From NCBI RefSeq assembly GCF_016741775.1, contig NZ_JAERRK010000016.1:62001-126000 (forward strand): 64,000 bases of DNA, given 5' to 3'. The notes under the pieces were generated by a model. It had not been told where the DNA came from and made no database searches. It worked only from the letters and a program-made list of their open reading frames with translations. The DNA comes from Streptomyces actinomycinicus (GTDB lineage Bacteria > Actinomycetota > Actinomycetes > Streptomycetales > Streptomycetaceae). Of this stretch, positions 35,101 to 43,338 are shown in pieces. How positions within the stretch are numbered: position 1 is the stretch's first letter; the number at the start of each line of letters is the position of its first letter. A program made the translations under genes and the position numbers.

Positions 35101-35245
35101 GAATTCCTGCGCCTGTGGACAACTTTCTGCGGCCGGCCGGGCGGGCGGGCATGCTGGCAGGCATCGGCGGAGCGCGACCGGATCCGCCGGGAGGACGGAC
35201 CGCCGCGGACGTTCCGGGGCGGCACAACCGATACGGGGGCCAGGC

Positions 35246-36472
35246 ATGCATCCGGTGGTGAAACCCGCGCTGCGGCGCGGCTGGCGTGATCTCAACACGG
35301 TGCAGTTCGGGATGACCCCGGCTCACGCGCTGACGCTGGGTCCGGTGGACACCGCGACGGGCAGCTTCCTGGAGCTGCTCGACGGCACCCGGGGACTGCC
35401 GCTGCTACGCGAGGAGGGCAGCCGCATGGACGTGCCGGCCTGCCAGGTCGACGCGCTGGTGGGGCGGCTGGCCCGGGCCGGTCTCGTCGACGACGCGCGC
35501 GGCGGCGGCCCGGACGCGGACGCGCTGCGGGAGAAGACGGACGTGATCGAGCGGCTGCGACCCGACCTCGCCACGTTGTCGCTGACCACGCAGGAGCCGG
35601 GCGGCGCGCTGGCCCGGCTCGCCGCCCGGCGCGCCCTGCGGGTGCAGGTGCGGGGCGCGGGCCGGGTCGGCGCCCTGCTGGCGTCGGTGCTCTCGGGTGC
35701 GGGCGTCGGCGAGGTCGACGTGCGTGACGTGGGACGCGTGGAGCCGTGGGACGTGGCACCGGGCGGGCTGCCCGCCGAGTCGCTCGGCACCCGCCGGGAC
35801 ACGGCCGCCCGGGCCGCCGTCCGCCGTGCGGCCCCCGACCGCCCGCCGCGCCACGTCCACTCCCCGGGCTCCGGTGCCGGGGAGCCCGGGTTCTCCCTGG
35901 TGATCCTCGCGCCCCGGGACGACGTCGCCGTGCACGCCCCGGATCCGTTCACCGCCGAACCGCTGATGGCCGCCGGCACACCCCATCTGTACGCCGGTGT
36001 GGTGGAGGGCACGGGCGTCGTGGGGCCGCTCGTCCTGCCGGGCGAGTCCGGCTGCGCCCGCTGCCTGCACGAGGACCGCACGGACCGGGACCCCGCCTGG
36101 CCCCGGCTGGTCGCCCAGTGGCGGTCCGGCCGGGCCCGTCGGGTCGGTGCGTGCGACGTCACCCTGGCCACGGCGGTCGCCGGCCTCGCCGCGGCACACG
36201 CCCTGACCTTTCTCGACGGTGAGTCGCCGTCCGGCGCGGGAGCCCGCTGGGAGGTCTCCGTACCCGGCCTGAACTGGCGCGCTCGGCCGGTCCGGCCGCA
36301 CCCGGGGTGCGGCTGCGGTGCGGCGCGGAGAGCCGCGGAGAGAGCTGAAAGGGAGGACTCCTCAACGGACGGGGAGCCACGCGCGACAATGGCGGTGCAA
36401 CGGCCGTCGACGAAGCGAGGACGCGAACCAGGCGCGGCACGGCCGACTGGGACTTGGAGGGCGCATGTCTGA
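35246..36472 (+). CDS. ThiF-like (E1-type) protein with PqqD-like N-terminus
   Basis: 408 residues. The first 90 look like a PqqD/RRE-type winged helix (LNTVQFGMTPAHALTLGPVD, GTRGLPLL, LVGRLARAGLVDD). A ThiF/E1-like Rossmann domain follows with RVQVRGAGRVGALLASVLSG, the strand VDVRDVGRVEPWDV and a possible structural zinc set (CARCLHED, CGCG). The adenylation Arg/Lys pattern of real E1 enzymes is not clear, so it may bind rather than activate a peptide. This architecture is like TOMM-cluster docking proteins, but no precursor peptide, YcaO or dehydrogenase gene is nearby. Overlaps the ABC1 gene by 8 bp. Confidence 0.75.
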   Translation: MHPVVKPALRRGWRDLNTVQFGMTPAHALTLGPVDTATGSFLELLDGTRGLPLLREEGSRMDVPACQVDALVGRLARAGLVDDARGGGPDADALREKTDVIERLRPDLATLSLTTQEPGGALARLAARRALRVQVRGAGRVGALLASVLSGAGVGEVDVRDVGRVEPWDVAPGGLPAESLGTRRDTAARAAVRRAAPDRPPRHVHSPGSGAGEPGFSLVILAPRDDVAVHAPDPFTAEPLMAAGTPHLYAGVVEGTGVVGPLVLPGESGCARCLHEDRTDRDPAWPRLVAQWRSGRARRVGACDVTLATAVAGLAAAHALTFLDGESPSGAGARWEVSVPGLNWRARPVRPHPGCGCGAARRAAERAEREDSSTDGEPRATMAVQRPSTKRGREPGAARPTGTWRAHV

Positions 36473-37841
36473 TCTTCCCCGGAAGGCGGTCACCCGGACC
36501 GCCAAGCTCGCCGCGCTCCCGCTCGGCTTCGCCGGCCGGGCGACCTGGGGGCTGGGCAAGCGGATCGTGGGCGAGTCCGCGGAGATCGTCGGCCGCGAGC
36601 TGCAACAGCGCACGGCTGAGCAGTTGTTCAAGGTGCTCGGCGAGCTGAAGGGCGGTGCGATGAAGTTCGGGCAGGCCATGTCCGTCTTCGAGTCGGCCCT
36701 GCCCGAGGAGATCGCCGGCCCCTACCGCGCGGCCCTGACCAAGCTCCAGGACGCGGCCCCGCCGATGCCGACCCGCACGGTGCACGCGGTGCTGGAGGAG
36801 CGGCTGGGACCGGACTGGCGTGATCTGTTCGAGGAGTTCGAGGACAAGCCGGCCGCGGCGGCCTCGATCGGCCAGGTGCACCGGGCGGTGTGGGCCGACG
36901 GCCGCGAGGTGGCGGTCAAGGTGCAGTACCCGGGTGCCGGCGAAGCCCTACTGTCCGATCTGAGCCAATTGAGCCGTTTTGCACGTCTCTTGGGGCCGCT
37001 CATCCCGGGCATGGACATCAAACCGCTGATCGCGGAGCTGAAGGACCGCGTCTCCGAGGAGCTGGACTACGGGCTGGAGGCCCAGGCCCAGACCGTGCAC
37101 GCGGAGGAGTTCGCGGACGATCCGGACGTGGTCGTCCCGGCGGTGGTGCACCAGTGCGAGCAGGTGCTGGTGACCGAGTGGATCGACGGCATCCCGCTGT
37201 CCGAGATCATCTCGGACGGCACCCAGGAACAGCGTGACCGGGCCGGCCAGCTCCTGGCCCGCTTCCTCTTCTCGGGCCCGGCCCGCACCGGCCTGCTGCA
37301 TGCCGACCCGCACCCGGGCAACTTCCGCCTGCTGCCCGGCGGGCCGGCAGGAGAGGACGACTGGCGTCTCGGCGTCCTGGACTTCGGCACGGTCGACCGG
37401 CTCCCCGGCGGCCTGCCGGCGCCGATCGGCATCTCCCTGCGGATGACGCTGGACGGCGACGCCGAGAACGTTTACGAGTTGCTGTGCGCCGAAGGGTTCG
37501 TGAAGGAGACCATAGATCTGGACCCGGACGCGGTCCTGGACTACCTGCTGCCGATCATCGAGCCGGCCCGGGTGGACGCCTTCACCTTCGCCCGCTCCTG
37601 GATGCGCAGCCAGGCCGCCCGTGTCGCCGACCCGCGCTCCCCCGCCTACCAGCTGGGCAAGCAGCTCAACCTGCCGCCGGCCTACCTGCTGATCCACCGG
37701 GTGACCCTGAGCACGATCGGGGTGCTGTGCCAGCTGGGCGCCACGGTACGGCTGCGGGAGGAACTGGAGGAGTGGCTGCCGGGCTTCGTGACCGACCCGG
37801 CCGCGGATCTGGCCGAGGAGGAGCCTGCGGCCGGGGCGTGA
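36465..37841 (+). CDS. ABC1/UbiB-family atypical protein kinase-like ATPase
   Basis: 458 residues. Motifs in order: KFGQAM (the family KxGQ), PAAAASIGQVHRAVW (Ala-rich loop), VAVKVQYPG (lysine), HADPHPGNF (catalytic) and LDFGTVDR (metal-binding DFG). UbiB-type proteins act as ATPases in quinone or lipid homeostasis rather than as protein kinases. The C-terminal part is hydrophobic (YLLIHRVTLSTIGVLCQLGA). The start ATG at 36465 has TTGGAGGGCGC upstream and overlaps the stop of the ThiF-like gene, so the two are coupled. Confidence 0.9.
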   Translation: MSDLPRKAVTRTAKLAALPLGFAGRATWGLGKRIVGESAEIVGRELQQRTAEQLFKVLGELKGGAMKFGQAMSVFESALPEEIAGPYRAALTKLQDAAPPMPTRTVHAVLEERLGPDWRDLFEEFEDKPAAAASIGQVHRAVWADGREVAVKVQYPGAGEALLSDLSQLSRFARLLGPLIPGMDIKPLIAELKDRVSEELDYGLEAQAQTVHAEEFADDPDVVVPAVVHQCEQVLVTEWIDGIPLSEIISDGTQEQRDRAGQLLARFLFSGPARTGLLHADPHPGNFRLLPGGPAGEDDWRLGVLDFGTVDRLPGGLPAPIGISLRMTLDGDAENVYELLCAEGFVKETIDLDPDAVLDYLLPIIEPARVDAFTFARSWMRSQAARVADPRSPAYQLGKQLNLPPAYLLIHRVTLSTIGVLCQLGATVRLREELEEWLPGFVTDPAADLAEEEPAAGA

Positions 37842-37865
37842 TCACCGGCCGGCGGACGTTCCCCC

Positions 37866-38078
37866 TCACCACCAGGCCGAGTCCAGCCGCCCCTCGATCG
37901 CCCGCAGGTTCTCCCGGGAGCAGCCGTCGCAGAAGTACTGGCGCATGCCGTTCTCCACGGAGCAGGTCCAGGTGACCGGCGGGGGGCCGTCGGCGGGAGT
38001 TCCGCAGCGCGCGCACACGAGGGGACGCCGCTCCGCGGTGGAGCCGCCCTGATCACTTTCCCCGGGAAGACTCGTCAC
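37866..38078 (-). CDS. Small zinc-ribbon protein
   Basis: About 70 residues with CARCG, CSVENG and CDGCSREN: two CxxC pairs plus an extra Cys, so probably a zinc ribbon. It begins TSLPGESDQGGSTAERRPLV after a GTG at 38078; an ATG at 38120 is possible but adds an unlikely basic leader. Ends RLDSAWW. It is conserved in my memory of Streptomyces at this site, function unknown. Confidence 0.75.
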   Translation of the reverse strand: MTSLPGESDQGGSTAERRPLVCARCGTPADGPPPVTWTCSVENGMRQYFCDGCSRENLRAIEGRLDSAWW

Positions 38079-38124
38079 CTGGCGACGATAACCCCGTGCC
38101 CCGCGGATCATGGTGCACAACGCA

Positions 38125-38164
38125 CCGCGGGGGCCGGTCCGTTCGGCCGGACCGGCCCCCGCGG
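38125..38164 (-). terminator. Strong terminator after the wblC operon
   Basis: 16-bp perfect stem CCGCGGGGGCCGGTCC / GGACCGGCCCCCGCGG with an 8-nt loop, about 50 nt past the last gene of the wblC operon. Confidence 0.85.
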
Positions 38165-38214
38165 GGATGCTTCGCCTCCCTGGGCCGGGAGGCCACCGCT
38201 CTCAGGTGTGATCG

Positions 38215-38538
38215 TTACTGCATGACGGCCATGGCGAGCGCCCGCCGGGCGCGCAGCGAGGCGCGCTCGGCCCGGCGCTGCATCCGCCGGGCGGTGGCCA
38301 GGCGCACGGCCCGGCGTTCTCGCACGGCCTCATGGAGTCGCTCGTGCATATGCGCACGAGCCAGGGCTTCTTGCATGAGTTGCATCTCACGGTTCCTGTT
38401 CTGACGCGCTTCGGTCGCGCCGGAGGTGGTGAAGTCTTGGGTCGCGGAGCCGGTGGGCTCGTTGGTGGACGGCTTCATCGGGGCCTGCTTCATGGGGTCG
38501 TGCGTGAGGGGGCGGTCGATCGTTCCTGCGGTGTTCAT
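38215..38538 (-). CDS. Hypothetical basic protein coupled to wblC
   Basis: 107 residues, no known domain. The first 45 are polar (MNTAGTIDRPLTHDPMKQAP). The rest is a long, strongly basic amphipathic helix (HERLHEAVRERRAVRLATAR, RMQRRAERASLRARRALAMA). The ATG overlaps the wblC stop by 4 bp (ATGA), so it is made together with WblC. A nucleic-acid or ribosome-binding role would fit the charge and the regulation, but nothing in the sequence proves it. Followed by a strong terminator. Confidence 0.75.
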   Translation of the reverse strand: MNTAGTIDRPLTHDPMKQAPMKPSTNEPTGSATQDFTTSGATEARQNRNREMQLMQEALARAHMHERLHEAVRERRAVRLATARRMQRRAERASLRARRALAMAVMQ

Positions 38539-38903
38539 GCCGTGACCGGGTTCTTGCGCGGACGGCCACGCGGCCGCTTCCGGGCGACGACGACACCCTG
38601 GACGAACAGCTCGCCACCCCAGACGCCCCAGGGCTCACGCCGCTCCTTGGCGCCGGCGAGGCAGGCCTCCATCAGCGGGCAGGTGCGGCAGAGGGACTTG
38701 GCGTACTCCACGTCCGCGGGCGACTCGGCGAAGAAGACCTCCGGGTCGTACGAGCGGCAGGGGACGGGTACGCCGAGGTTCTCGATGGCGTCGTCGAGCG
38801 CGGTGAGCGCGGTGAGGGGGGTCAAGGTGGAGTCCTCCGTGAGGCCGGGCGGGGGGATCGTTTGCGAAGGCGGTACGGACGGGGCGTGCGCTTCGAGTTG
38901 CAC
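38535..38903 (-). CDS. wblC: WhiB-like regulator WblC (WhiB7), antibiotic resistance
   Basis: 122 residues. An iron-sulfur protein that binds the principal sigma factor and turns on resistance and ribosome-protection genes when translation is blocked. The cluster ligands are Cys49, Cys72, Cys75 and Cys81 (PCRSYD, CRTCPLMEAC). GVWGG turn at 93-97; AT-hook RGRPRK at 112-117 near the C-terminus, specific to this subgroup. GTG at 38903 with GAGGAAG 8 nt upstream. It is preceded by a leader of about 590 nt with an upstream ORF and a terminator. Adjacent to uvrD2, as in mycobacteria. Confidence 0.97.
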   Translation of the reverse strand: MQLEAHAPSVPPSQTIPPPGLTEDSTLTPLTALTALDDAIENLGVPVPCRSYDPEVFFAESPADVEYAKSLCRTCPLMEACLAGAKERREPWGVWGGELFVQGVVVARKRPRGRPRKNPVTA

Positions 38904-39018
38904 GATTGGTCTTCCTCGTCTGGTCGTTCCGGCCTGTTGACCGGGTGTCGGCTGGTACCGGGTTCTTTTCTTGTCCCGAGGCTCCTTCGCTCCGTCCTCC
39001 CCGTTGGGGGAAAACAGA

Positions 39019-39053
39019 AGGGCCGCGGATCCCGGGTGGGGTTCCGCGGCCCT
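39019..39053 (-). terminator. Intrinsic terminator in the wblC leader (attenuator)
   Basis: 11-bp perfect stem AGGGCCGCGGA / TCCGCGGCCCT, 13-nt loop, followed on the minus strand by TTCTGTTTTCC. It lies between the upstream ORF stop (39074) and wblC, where it would abort transcription unless the leader is refolded. A smaller hairpin, GCCTGAT-TG-ATCAGGC (39064-39079), spans the ORF stop. Confidence 0.85.
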
Positions 39054-39073
39054 GAAGGCGCCGGCCTGATTGA

Positions 39074-39391
39074 TCAGGCTGGATCACTCCAGGGTTCTGG
39101 CCCACGGAAGGCCCACATCAGGTGGTGCTGCGTCGTCTGCTTCCGGAATCCGGCACCGGCCGCCGCAAAGGCATAGGCCTGCGCCTGTGCCTCTACCGCT
39201 TCCAGTGCCTTGGTCGGTCGCTCATTGCGCTCGCCGACAAGGCCGACGAGGGCAACGGAGGACGCCGGACGCACGGCACGAATGCCGGACAGACCGGTGC
39301 CCTGGTTCGAGGCGCCGAGCATGCACGTGGAGACGGTCGAGCGATCGGTCAGTTTGGCCGTGCTGGTGGTGCTGATGTTGATGCTGATCAC
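39074..39391 (-). CDS. Upstream leader ORF of wblC, 105 codons
   Basis: GTG at 39391 with AGGAGG exactly 8 nt upstream (GAGGAGGCGAGTCCA), a better ribosome site than that of wblC. The product starts MISINISTTSTAKLTDRSTV and ends WAFRGPEPWSDPA; it is Ser/Thr/Ala-rich with no domain. The stop is 21 nt before the terminator stem. Slow translation by drug-stalled ribosomes is the accepted kind of trigger for wblC/whiB7 leaders, so this ORF is probably regulatory; whether the peptide itself does anything is unknown. Confidence 0.75.
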   Translation of the reverse strand: MISINISTTSTAKLTDRSTVSTCMLGASNQGTGLSGIRAVRPASSVALVGLVGERNERPTKALEAVEAQAQAYAFAAAGAGFRKQTTQHHLMWAFRGPEPWSDPA

Positions 39392-39502
39392 TGGACTCGC
39401 CTCCTCTCGGCGTCTCTGGGACTGGGGTCAACCAGTCCGTTCGGTTGTGTAAGTACATCACGGAGCCGCAGCCTTCGAGAAGGCCGCTGCTTCCGTGCCT
39501 AG

Positions 39503-39542
39503 AACCTATGGGGATTGCCGGGGCATGCGCAAACTATTTTTT
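39503..39542 (-). promoter_or_regulatory. WblC-dependent wblC promoter
   Basis: On the minus strand: AT-rich AAAAAATA (39542-39535), -35 TTGCGC (39532-39527), 18 nt, -10 TAGGTT (39508-39503). WblC/WhiB7 promoters are known for an AT-rich element just upstream of the -35, read by the AT-hook. Transcripts would start near 39495. Confidence 0.8.
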
Positions 39543-39555
39543 CGACGAGTTCGCA

Positions 39556-41751
39556 TCAGTCCCCCACGTCGTCCGCCACACCCTCCTGACCTGCACAGAT
39601 GGCCAGAACGTCGGCTCCGTAGCTGCGTAGCTTGCGACTGAGGACACCGGGGATGCGGGAAAGTTCGGCGGAGTCCTCCGGGCGGGCTTCCGCGATGGCC
39701 ATCAGGGTCCGGTCGGTGAAGACGCAGAAGTCCGGCTGCCCGCTGCGCCCGGCCTGGACCGCCCGCCACTCCCGGAGCCGCTCGTAGAGCCCTTCGTCCA
39801 TGTCGGAGGGGCAGTCCTCGCAGCGCATCAGCTTCATCTCGCCCGCGTCGGTGAGCGTCCGGCCGCAGACCCGGCAGCGGGCCGGGGTGCGCTGGATGCG
39901 GCGGGGGGCAGCGGCGGCGCTCCCCGCCGTCCCGCGCTCGACGCCTCCGCCGGCTCCCGTGCCGGTGCGGCCCGCGGTCGCGGTGGTGCCGGGCCGCAGA
40001 CCGTCGAGGAAGCGGCTCGGCCTGCGGCCCGGGCGCCCGCCGGGCGACCTGGACAGGGCCCAGGAGACGTGGAGCCGTTCCCGCGCGCGGGTGACGCCGA
40101 CGTAGAGGAGTCGGCGTTCCTCCTCGATCTGCTCGTCGGTCCTGGCGTAGGTGATGGGCAGCATGCCCTCGGCGACACCGACCAGGAAGACAACGTCCCA
40201 CTCCAGGCCCTTGGCGGCGTGCAGGGAGGCGAGGGTGACGCCCTGGACCGTGGGGGCGTGCTGGGCGTTCGCCCGCTCGTCGAGTTCCGCCACGAAGTCG
40301 GCGAGGGTGGCTCCCGGTGTGGCGGCGGCGAGGTCGTGGGCGAGGTTCACCAGGGCGGCCAGGGATTCCCAGCGCTCTCTGACGGCGCCGGAGCCCGCGG
40401 GCGGCTCGCGGGTCCAGCCCTCGCCGGAGAGGACGGCACGCACCTGGGAGGGCAGATCCACGACGTCGTCCAGCAGGGAGTCGTTGCCGCCGAAACGGGC
40501 CGCGCCGCGCAGGGCGATGCCGGCCTTGCGGATCTCGGGCCGGTCGAAGAAGCGCTCGGCTCCGCGCAGCTGGTACGGGACCCCGGCGTCGGCGAGGGCC
40601 TGCTCGTAGGTCTCGGACTGGGAGTTCGTGCGGAACAGCACCGCGATCTCGGCGGCCGGGACACCCGCGTCGATCAGCTCGCGGATCCGGCGGGCGGCGC
40701 CCTCGGCCTCGGCGGGCTCGTCGGTGTACTCGGTGTAGACGGGTTCGGGTCCCGGGGAGCGCTGGGAGACGAGTTCCAGCCGGTGGTCGGCGGCACGGCC
40801 GCGGGCCTGGGCGAGCAGGCCGTTGGCGAGGCGGACGACCTGGGGAGTGGAGCGGTAGTCACGGACCAGCTTCACGACGGTGGCGCCGGGGTGCCGAGCG
40901 CGGAAGTCGAGGAGATGGTCAGGTGTTGCTCCCGTGAACGAGTAGATCGTCTGGCTGGCGTCACCGACGACGCAGAGGTTGTCGCGGTCGCCCAGCCACA
41001 GGTCCAGCAGCCGCTGCTGCAGCGGGCTGACGTCCTGGTACTCGTCCACGACGAAGTGCTGGTACTGGCCACGCACCTGGTCGGCGATGTCGTGCCGGTC
41101 CTGGAGGACGGCGACCGTCAGCAGCAGGACGTCCTCGAAGTCGATCACCGCCCGGTCGCGCTTGAGGTCCTCGTAGGCCGCGTAGAGGTGGGCGATCTCG
41201 GCCGGGTCGCGCGGGACCTCGCGACCGGCCTTCGCAGCCGCATACGCGTAGTCGGCCGGGACGGTCTGGGTGACCTTGGACCATTCGATCTCTGCTGTCA
41301 CGTCCCGCAGCTCGTTCCGGTCGAGCCGGGTGCCCAGGGCGGCGGCTGCGTCCGCGACGAGCTGGATCTTGCGGTCGACGAGCCGGGGCATGGAGCCGCC
41401 GATCGCTTTCGGCCAGAAGTACTGGAGCTGACGCAGCGCGGCGGAGTGGAAGGTGCGGGCCTGGACCCCCTGGGCGCCGAGCTGGCGCAGCCGGCCGCGC
41501 ATCTCTCCGGCGGCGCGGTTGGTGAAGGTGACGGCCAGCACGCTGGACGGCTGCAGGATGCCGGCACGTACCCCGTAGGCGATGCGGTGGGTGATCGCCC
41601 GCGTCTTGCCCGTGCCCGCTCCGGCCAGGACGCACACCGGCCCGTGCAGGGCGGTGGCCACCTCGCGCTGCTCGGGGTCGAGCCCTGCGAGCACCGCGTC
41701 GGCCGAGTCCGGTACCTGCGGGAAGAGGGGGGAGTGCGTTGCTGCTGTCAC
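39556..41751 (-). CDS. uvrD2: UvrD2-type DNA helicase with zinc site and HRDC domain
   Basis: About 731 residues, superfamily 1 helicase. Walker A GAGTGKT (44-50), motif II VVDEYQDVSPLQ, motif III GDASQTIYSFTGA, motif V LHAAKGLEWDVV, motif VI YVGVTRARERL. After the motor come a four-Cys site (CRVCGRTL, CEDCPSD) and a C-terminal HRDC domain (VFTDRTLMAIAEARPEDSAE). That order defines UvrD2, essential in M. tuberculosis. I chose the GTG at 41751 (TAATHSPLFPQVPDS); its ribosome site is weak. Divergent from mycoredoxin. Confidence 0.93.
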   Translation of the reverse strand: MTAATHSPLFPQVPDSADAVLAGLDPEQREVATALHGPVCVLAGAGTGKTRAITHRIAYGVRAGILQPSSVLAVTFTNRAAGEMRGRLRQLGAQGVQARTFHSAALRQLQYFWPKAIGGSMPRLVDRKIQLVADAAAALGTRLDRNELRDVTAEIEWSKVTQTVPADYAYAAAKAGREVPRDPAEIAHLYAAYEDLKRDRAVIDFEDVLLLTVAVLQDRHDIADQVRGQYQHFVVDEYQDVSPLQQRLLDLWLGDRDNLCVVGDASQTIYSFTGATPDHLLDFRARHPGATVVKLVRDYRSTPQVVRLANGLLAQARGRAADHRLELVSQRSPGPEPVYTEYTDEPAEAEGAARRIRELIDAGVPAAEIAVLFRTNSQSETYEQALADAGVPYQLRGAERFFDRPEIRKAGIALRGAARFGGNDSLLDDVVDLPSQVRAVLSGEGWTREPPAGSGAVRERWESLAALVNLAHDLAAATPGATLADFVAELDERANAQHAPTVQGVTLASLHAAKGLEWDVVFLVGVAEGMLPITYARTDEQIEEERRLLYVGVTRARERLHVSWALSRSPGGRPGRRPSRFLDGLRPGTTATAGRTGTGAGGGVERGTAGSAAAAPRRIQRTPARCRVCGRTLTDAGEMKLMRCEDCPSDMDEGLYERLREWRAVQAGRSGQPDFCVFTDRTLMAIAEARPEDSAELSRIPGVLSRKLRSYGADVLAICAGQEGVADDVGD

Positions 41752-41860
41752 ACCGCCATGCTGCCAGGTCGCCCGGGACGGCTGCGCCGGTTGTCCACAG
41801 GCGGGTACTGATAGTCGTACCAATGCGGCAGGTGTCACACGGGGGGCACATACCCCGGGC

Positions 41861-41887
41861 GGGAATGGCCGGCCGATGCAATACGTT
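41861..41887 (+). promoter_or_regulatory. Sigma-R promoter of mycoredoxin
   Basis: GGGAAT (41861-41866), 18 nt, GTT (41885-41887): exact match to the sigma-R consensus and identical in boxes and spacing to the sigR promoter at 9466-9492. The start codon is 48 nt downstream of the -10. Confidence 0.88.
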
Positions 41888-41934
41888 CTCCCCCTGGACG
41901 ATCTTTTCCGAGCTGCCTGAGGAGCGCGAGAGAC

Positions 41935-42177
41935 ATGCAGGGCACTGTGACGATGTACAGCACGACTTGGTGCGGCTACTGCCGGCGGCTGAAGAGCCAG
42001 CTGGACCGGGAGGGCATCGCCTACACCGAGATCAACATCGAGCAGGACCCGGAGTCCGCCGCTTTCGTGGAGAAGGCGAACGGCGGCAACCAGACCGTCC
42101 CGACCGTGCGCTTCGCGGACGGCTCCACGCTGACCAACCCGTCGCTGGCCCAGGTCAAGCAGAAGCTCGCGGCGTAA
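41935..42177 (+). CDS. mrx1: Mycoredoxin (glutaredoxin-like)
   Basis: 80 residues, thioredoxin fold. Active site TTWCGYC (Cys13, Cys16), cis-Pro loop TVPT (54-57). Mycoredoxins use mycothiol to reduce mycothiolated proteins; the orthologue sits next to uvrD2 and nudC in M. tuberculosis. GAGGAGCGCGAGAGAC precedes the ATG. A sigma-R promoter upstream agrees with a thiol-stress role. Confidence 0.93.
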   Translation: MQGTVTMYSTTWCGYCRRLKSQLDREGIAYTEINIEQDPESAAFVEKANGGNQTVPTVRFADGSTLTNPSLAQVKQKLAA

Positions 42178-42192
42178 CGCCCCGAACGCCGG

Positions 42193-42233
42193 ACGGCGGT
42201 TCCCGAACCCACGGGGGGTTGGGGAGCCGCCGT
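42193..42233. terminator. Convergent terminator between mycoredoxin and nudC
   Basis: ACGGCGGTTCCC (42193-42204) pairs with GGGAGCCGCCGT (42222-42233), one wobble, 17-nt loop. Lies in the 63-bp gap between convergent genes. Confidence 0.8.
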
Positions 42234-42240
42234 TCCGCTG

Positions 42241-43185
42241 TCAGACGAAGCTGCGCATGGGCAGGGGCTTGCCGTACCACATCTCGATCAGGCGGGCCGC
42301 GATGGAGATGCCGTACGGCGGGAGCACCTCGCCGGACTCGAAGGCCGAGTGCAGCTCCTCGCGGGAGAACCAGCGGGCCTCGTGGATCTCGTCCCCGTCG
42401 ACGTCGATCGCGGTGGACGTGGCGCGGGCCATGAAGCCCAGCATCAGGCTGGACGGGAAGGGCCAGGGCTGGCTGGCGACGTACTCGACCGGCCCGACGG
42501 TGACGCCGACCTCCTCGCACACCTCGCGGCGCACCGCCTGCTCGATGGACTCCCCCGGCTCGACGAAGCCCGCGAGGGTGGAGAAGCGGCCCTCGGGCCA
42601 GTGGACCTGGCGGCCGAGCAGGATGCGGTCGTCCTCGTCGGTCACCGCCATGATCACGGCAGGGTCCGTGCGCGGGTAGTGCTCCGCGCCGCAGGCCTGG
42701 CAGCGGCGGATGTGGCCGGCGGCGGCGATGACCGTGCGCTCACCGCAGCGGGAGCAGAAGCGGTGGGTGCGCTGCCAGTTCTCCAGGCCGACCGCGTGCA
42801 CCATGAGCCCGGCGTCACGCGGCGACAGCAGCAGGCCGGCCTCGCGCAGGCCCGCCGGGCGCGCCGACTGGTCGATACGGCCGGGCAGCGCGTCCTTCTG
42901 GAGCGCGAAGTAGCTGACGCCGTCCGCGTCGATGCCCAGAAAGTAGCGGTGCGCCTCGGTGAGCGGGGCCTCGAACGAGGGGGTCATGACCAGTTCGGTC
43001 CGCCCGTCCGGGGTCTCGTCGATGAGTACCTGGCCGCCGGAGACCACGAAACACCGGGTCGTGGGGTGGCTCCACGCCGCCGCGAGCCAGGCCTCGTCCA
43101 GCCGGTGGTGGGCGGCGCGGTCGATGCCGCTCGGGGCGGTCAGCGAGATGGGTCGATCGGCTGTGTGGTCGGTCCAGGTGGTCAC
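42241..43185 (-). CDS. nudC: NADH pyrophosphatase / RNA decapping enzyme NudC
   Basis: About 314 residues. The zinc ribbon CSRCGERT and CQACGAEHYPR is followed by the Nudix box GFVEPGESIEQAVRREVCEE and the NudC-specific SQPWPFPSSLMLGF motif. The enzyme splits NADH into NMNH and AMP and removes NAD caps from RNA. I chose the GTG at 43185; a TTG four codons upstream is the alternative. Confidence 0.95.
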   Translation of the reverse strand: MTTWTDHTADRPISLTAPSGIDRAAHHRLDEAWLAAAWSHPTTRCFVVSGGQVLIDETPDGRTELVMTPSFEAPLTEAHRYFLGIDADGVSYFALQKDALPGRIDQSARPAGLREAGLLLSPRDAGLMVHAVGLENWQRTHRFCSRCGERTVIAAAGHIRRCQACGAEHYPRTDPAVIMAVTDEDDRILLGRQVHWPEGRFSTLAGFVEPGESIEQAVRREVCEEVGVTVGPVEYVASQPWPFPSSLMLGFMARATSTAIDVDGDEIHEARWFSREELHSAFESGEVLPPYGISIAARLIEMWYGKPLPMRSFV

Positions 43186-43338
43186 GGGTGCTTCCAACTC
43201 CCCCAGTGCAGCGGTTCTTTCGGCGGGCGGTTCGGCGGGACGTAGGGCGGGAGGGCACCGGGCCGGGCGCGGGCGGCACGGGCGGGCGGTTCCTCCAGTG
43301 TGCCCGGACGCGGTGCCCTCCCGTGCGGCTCCGGCCGG

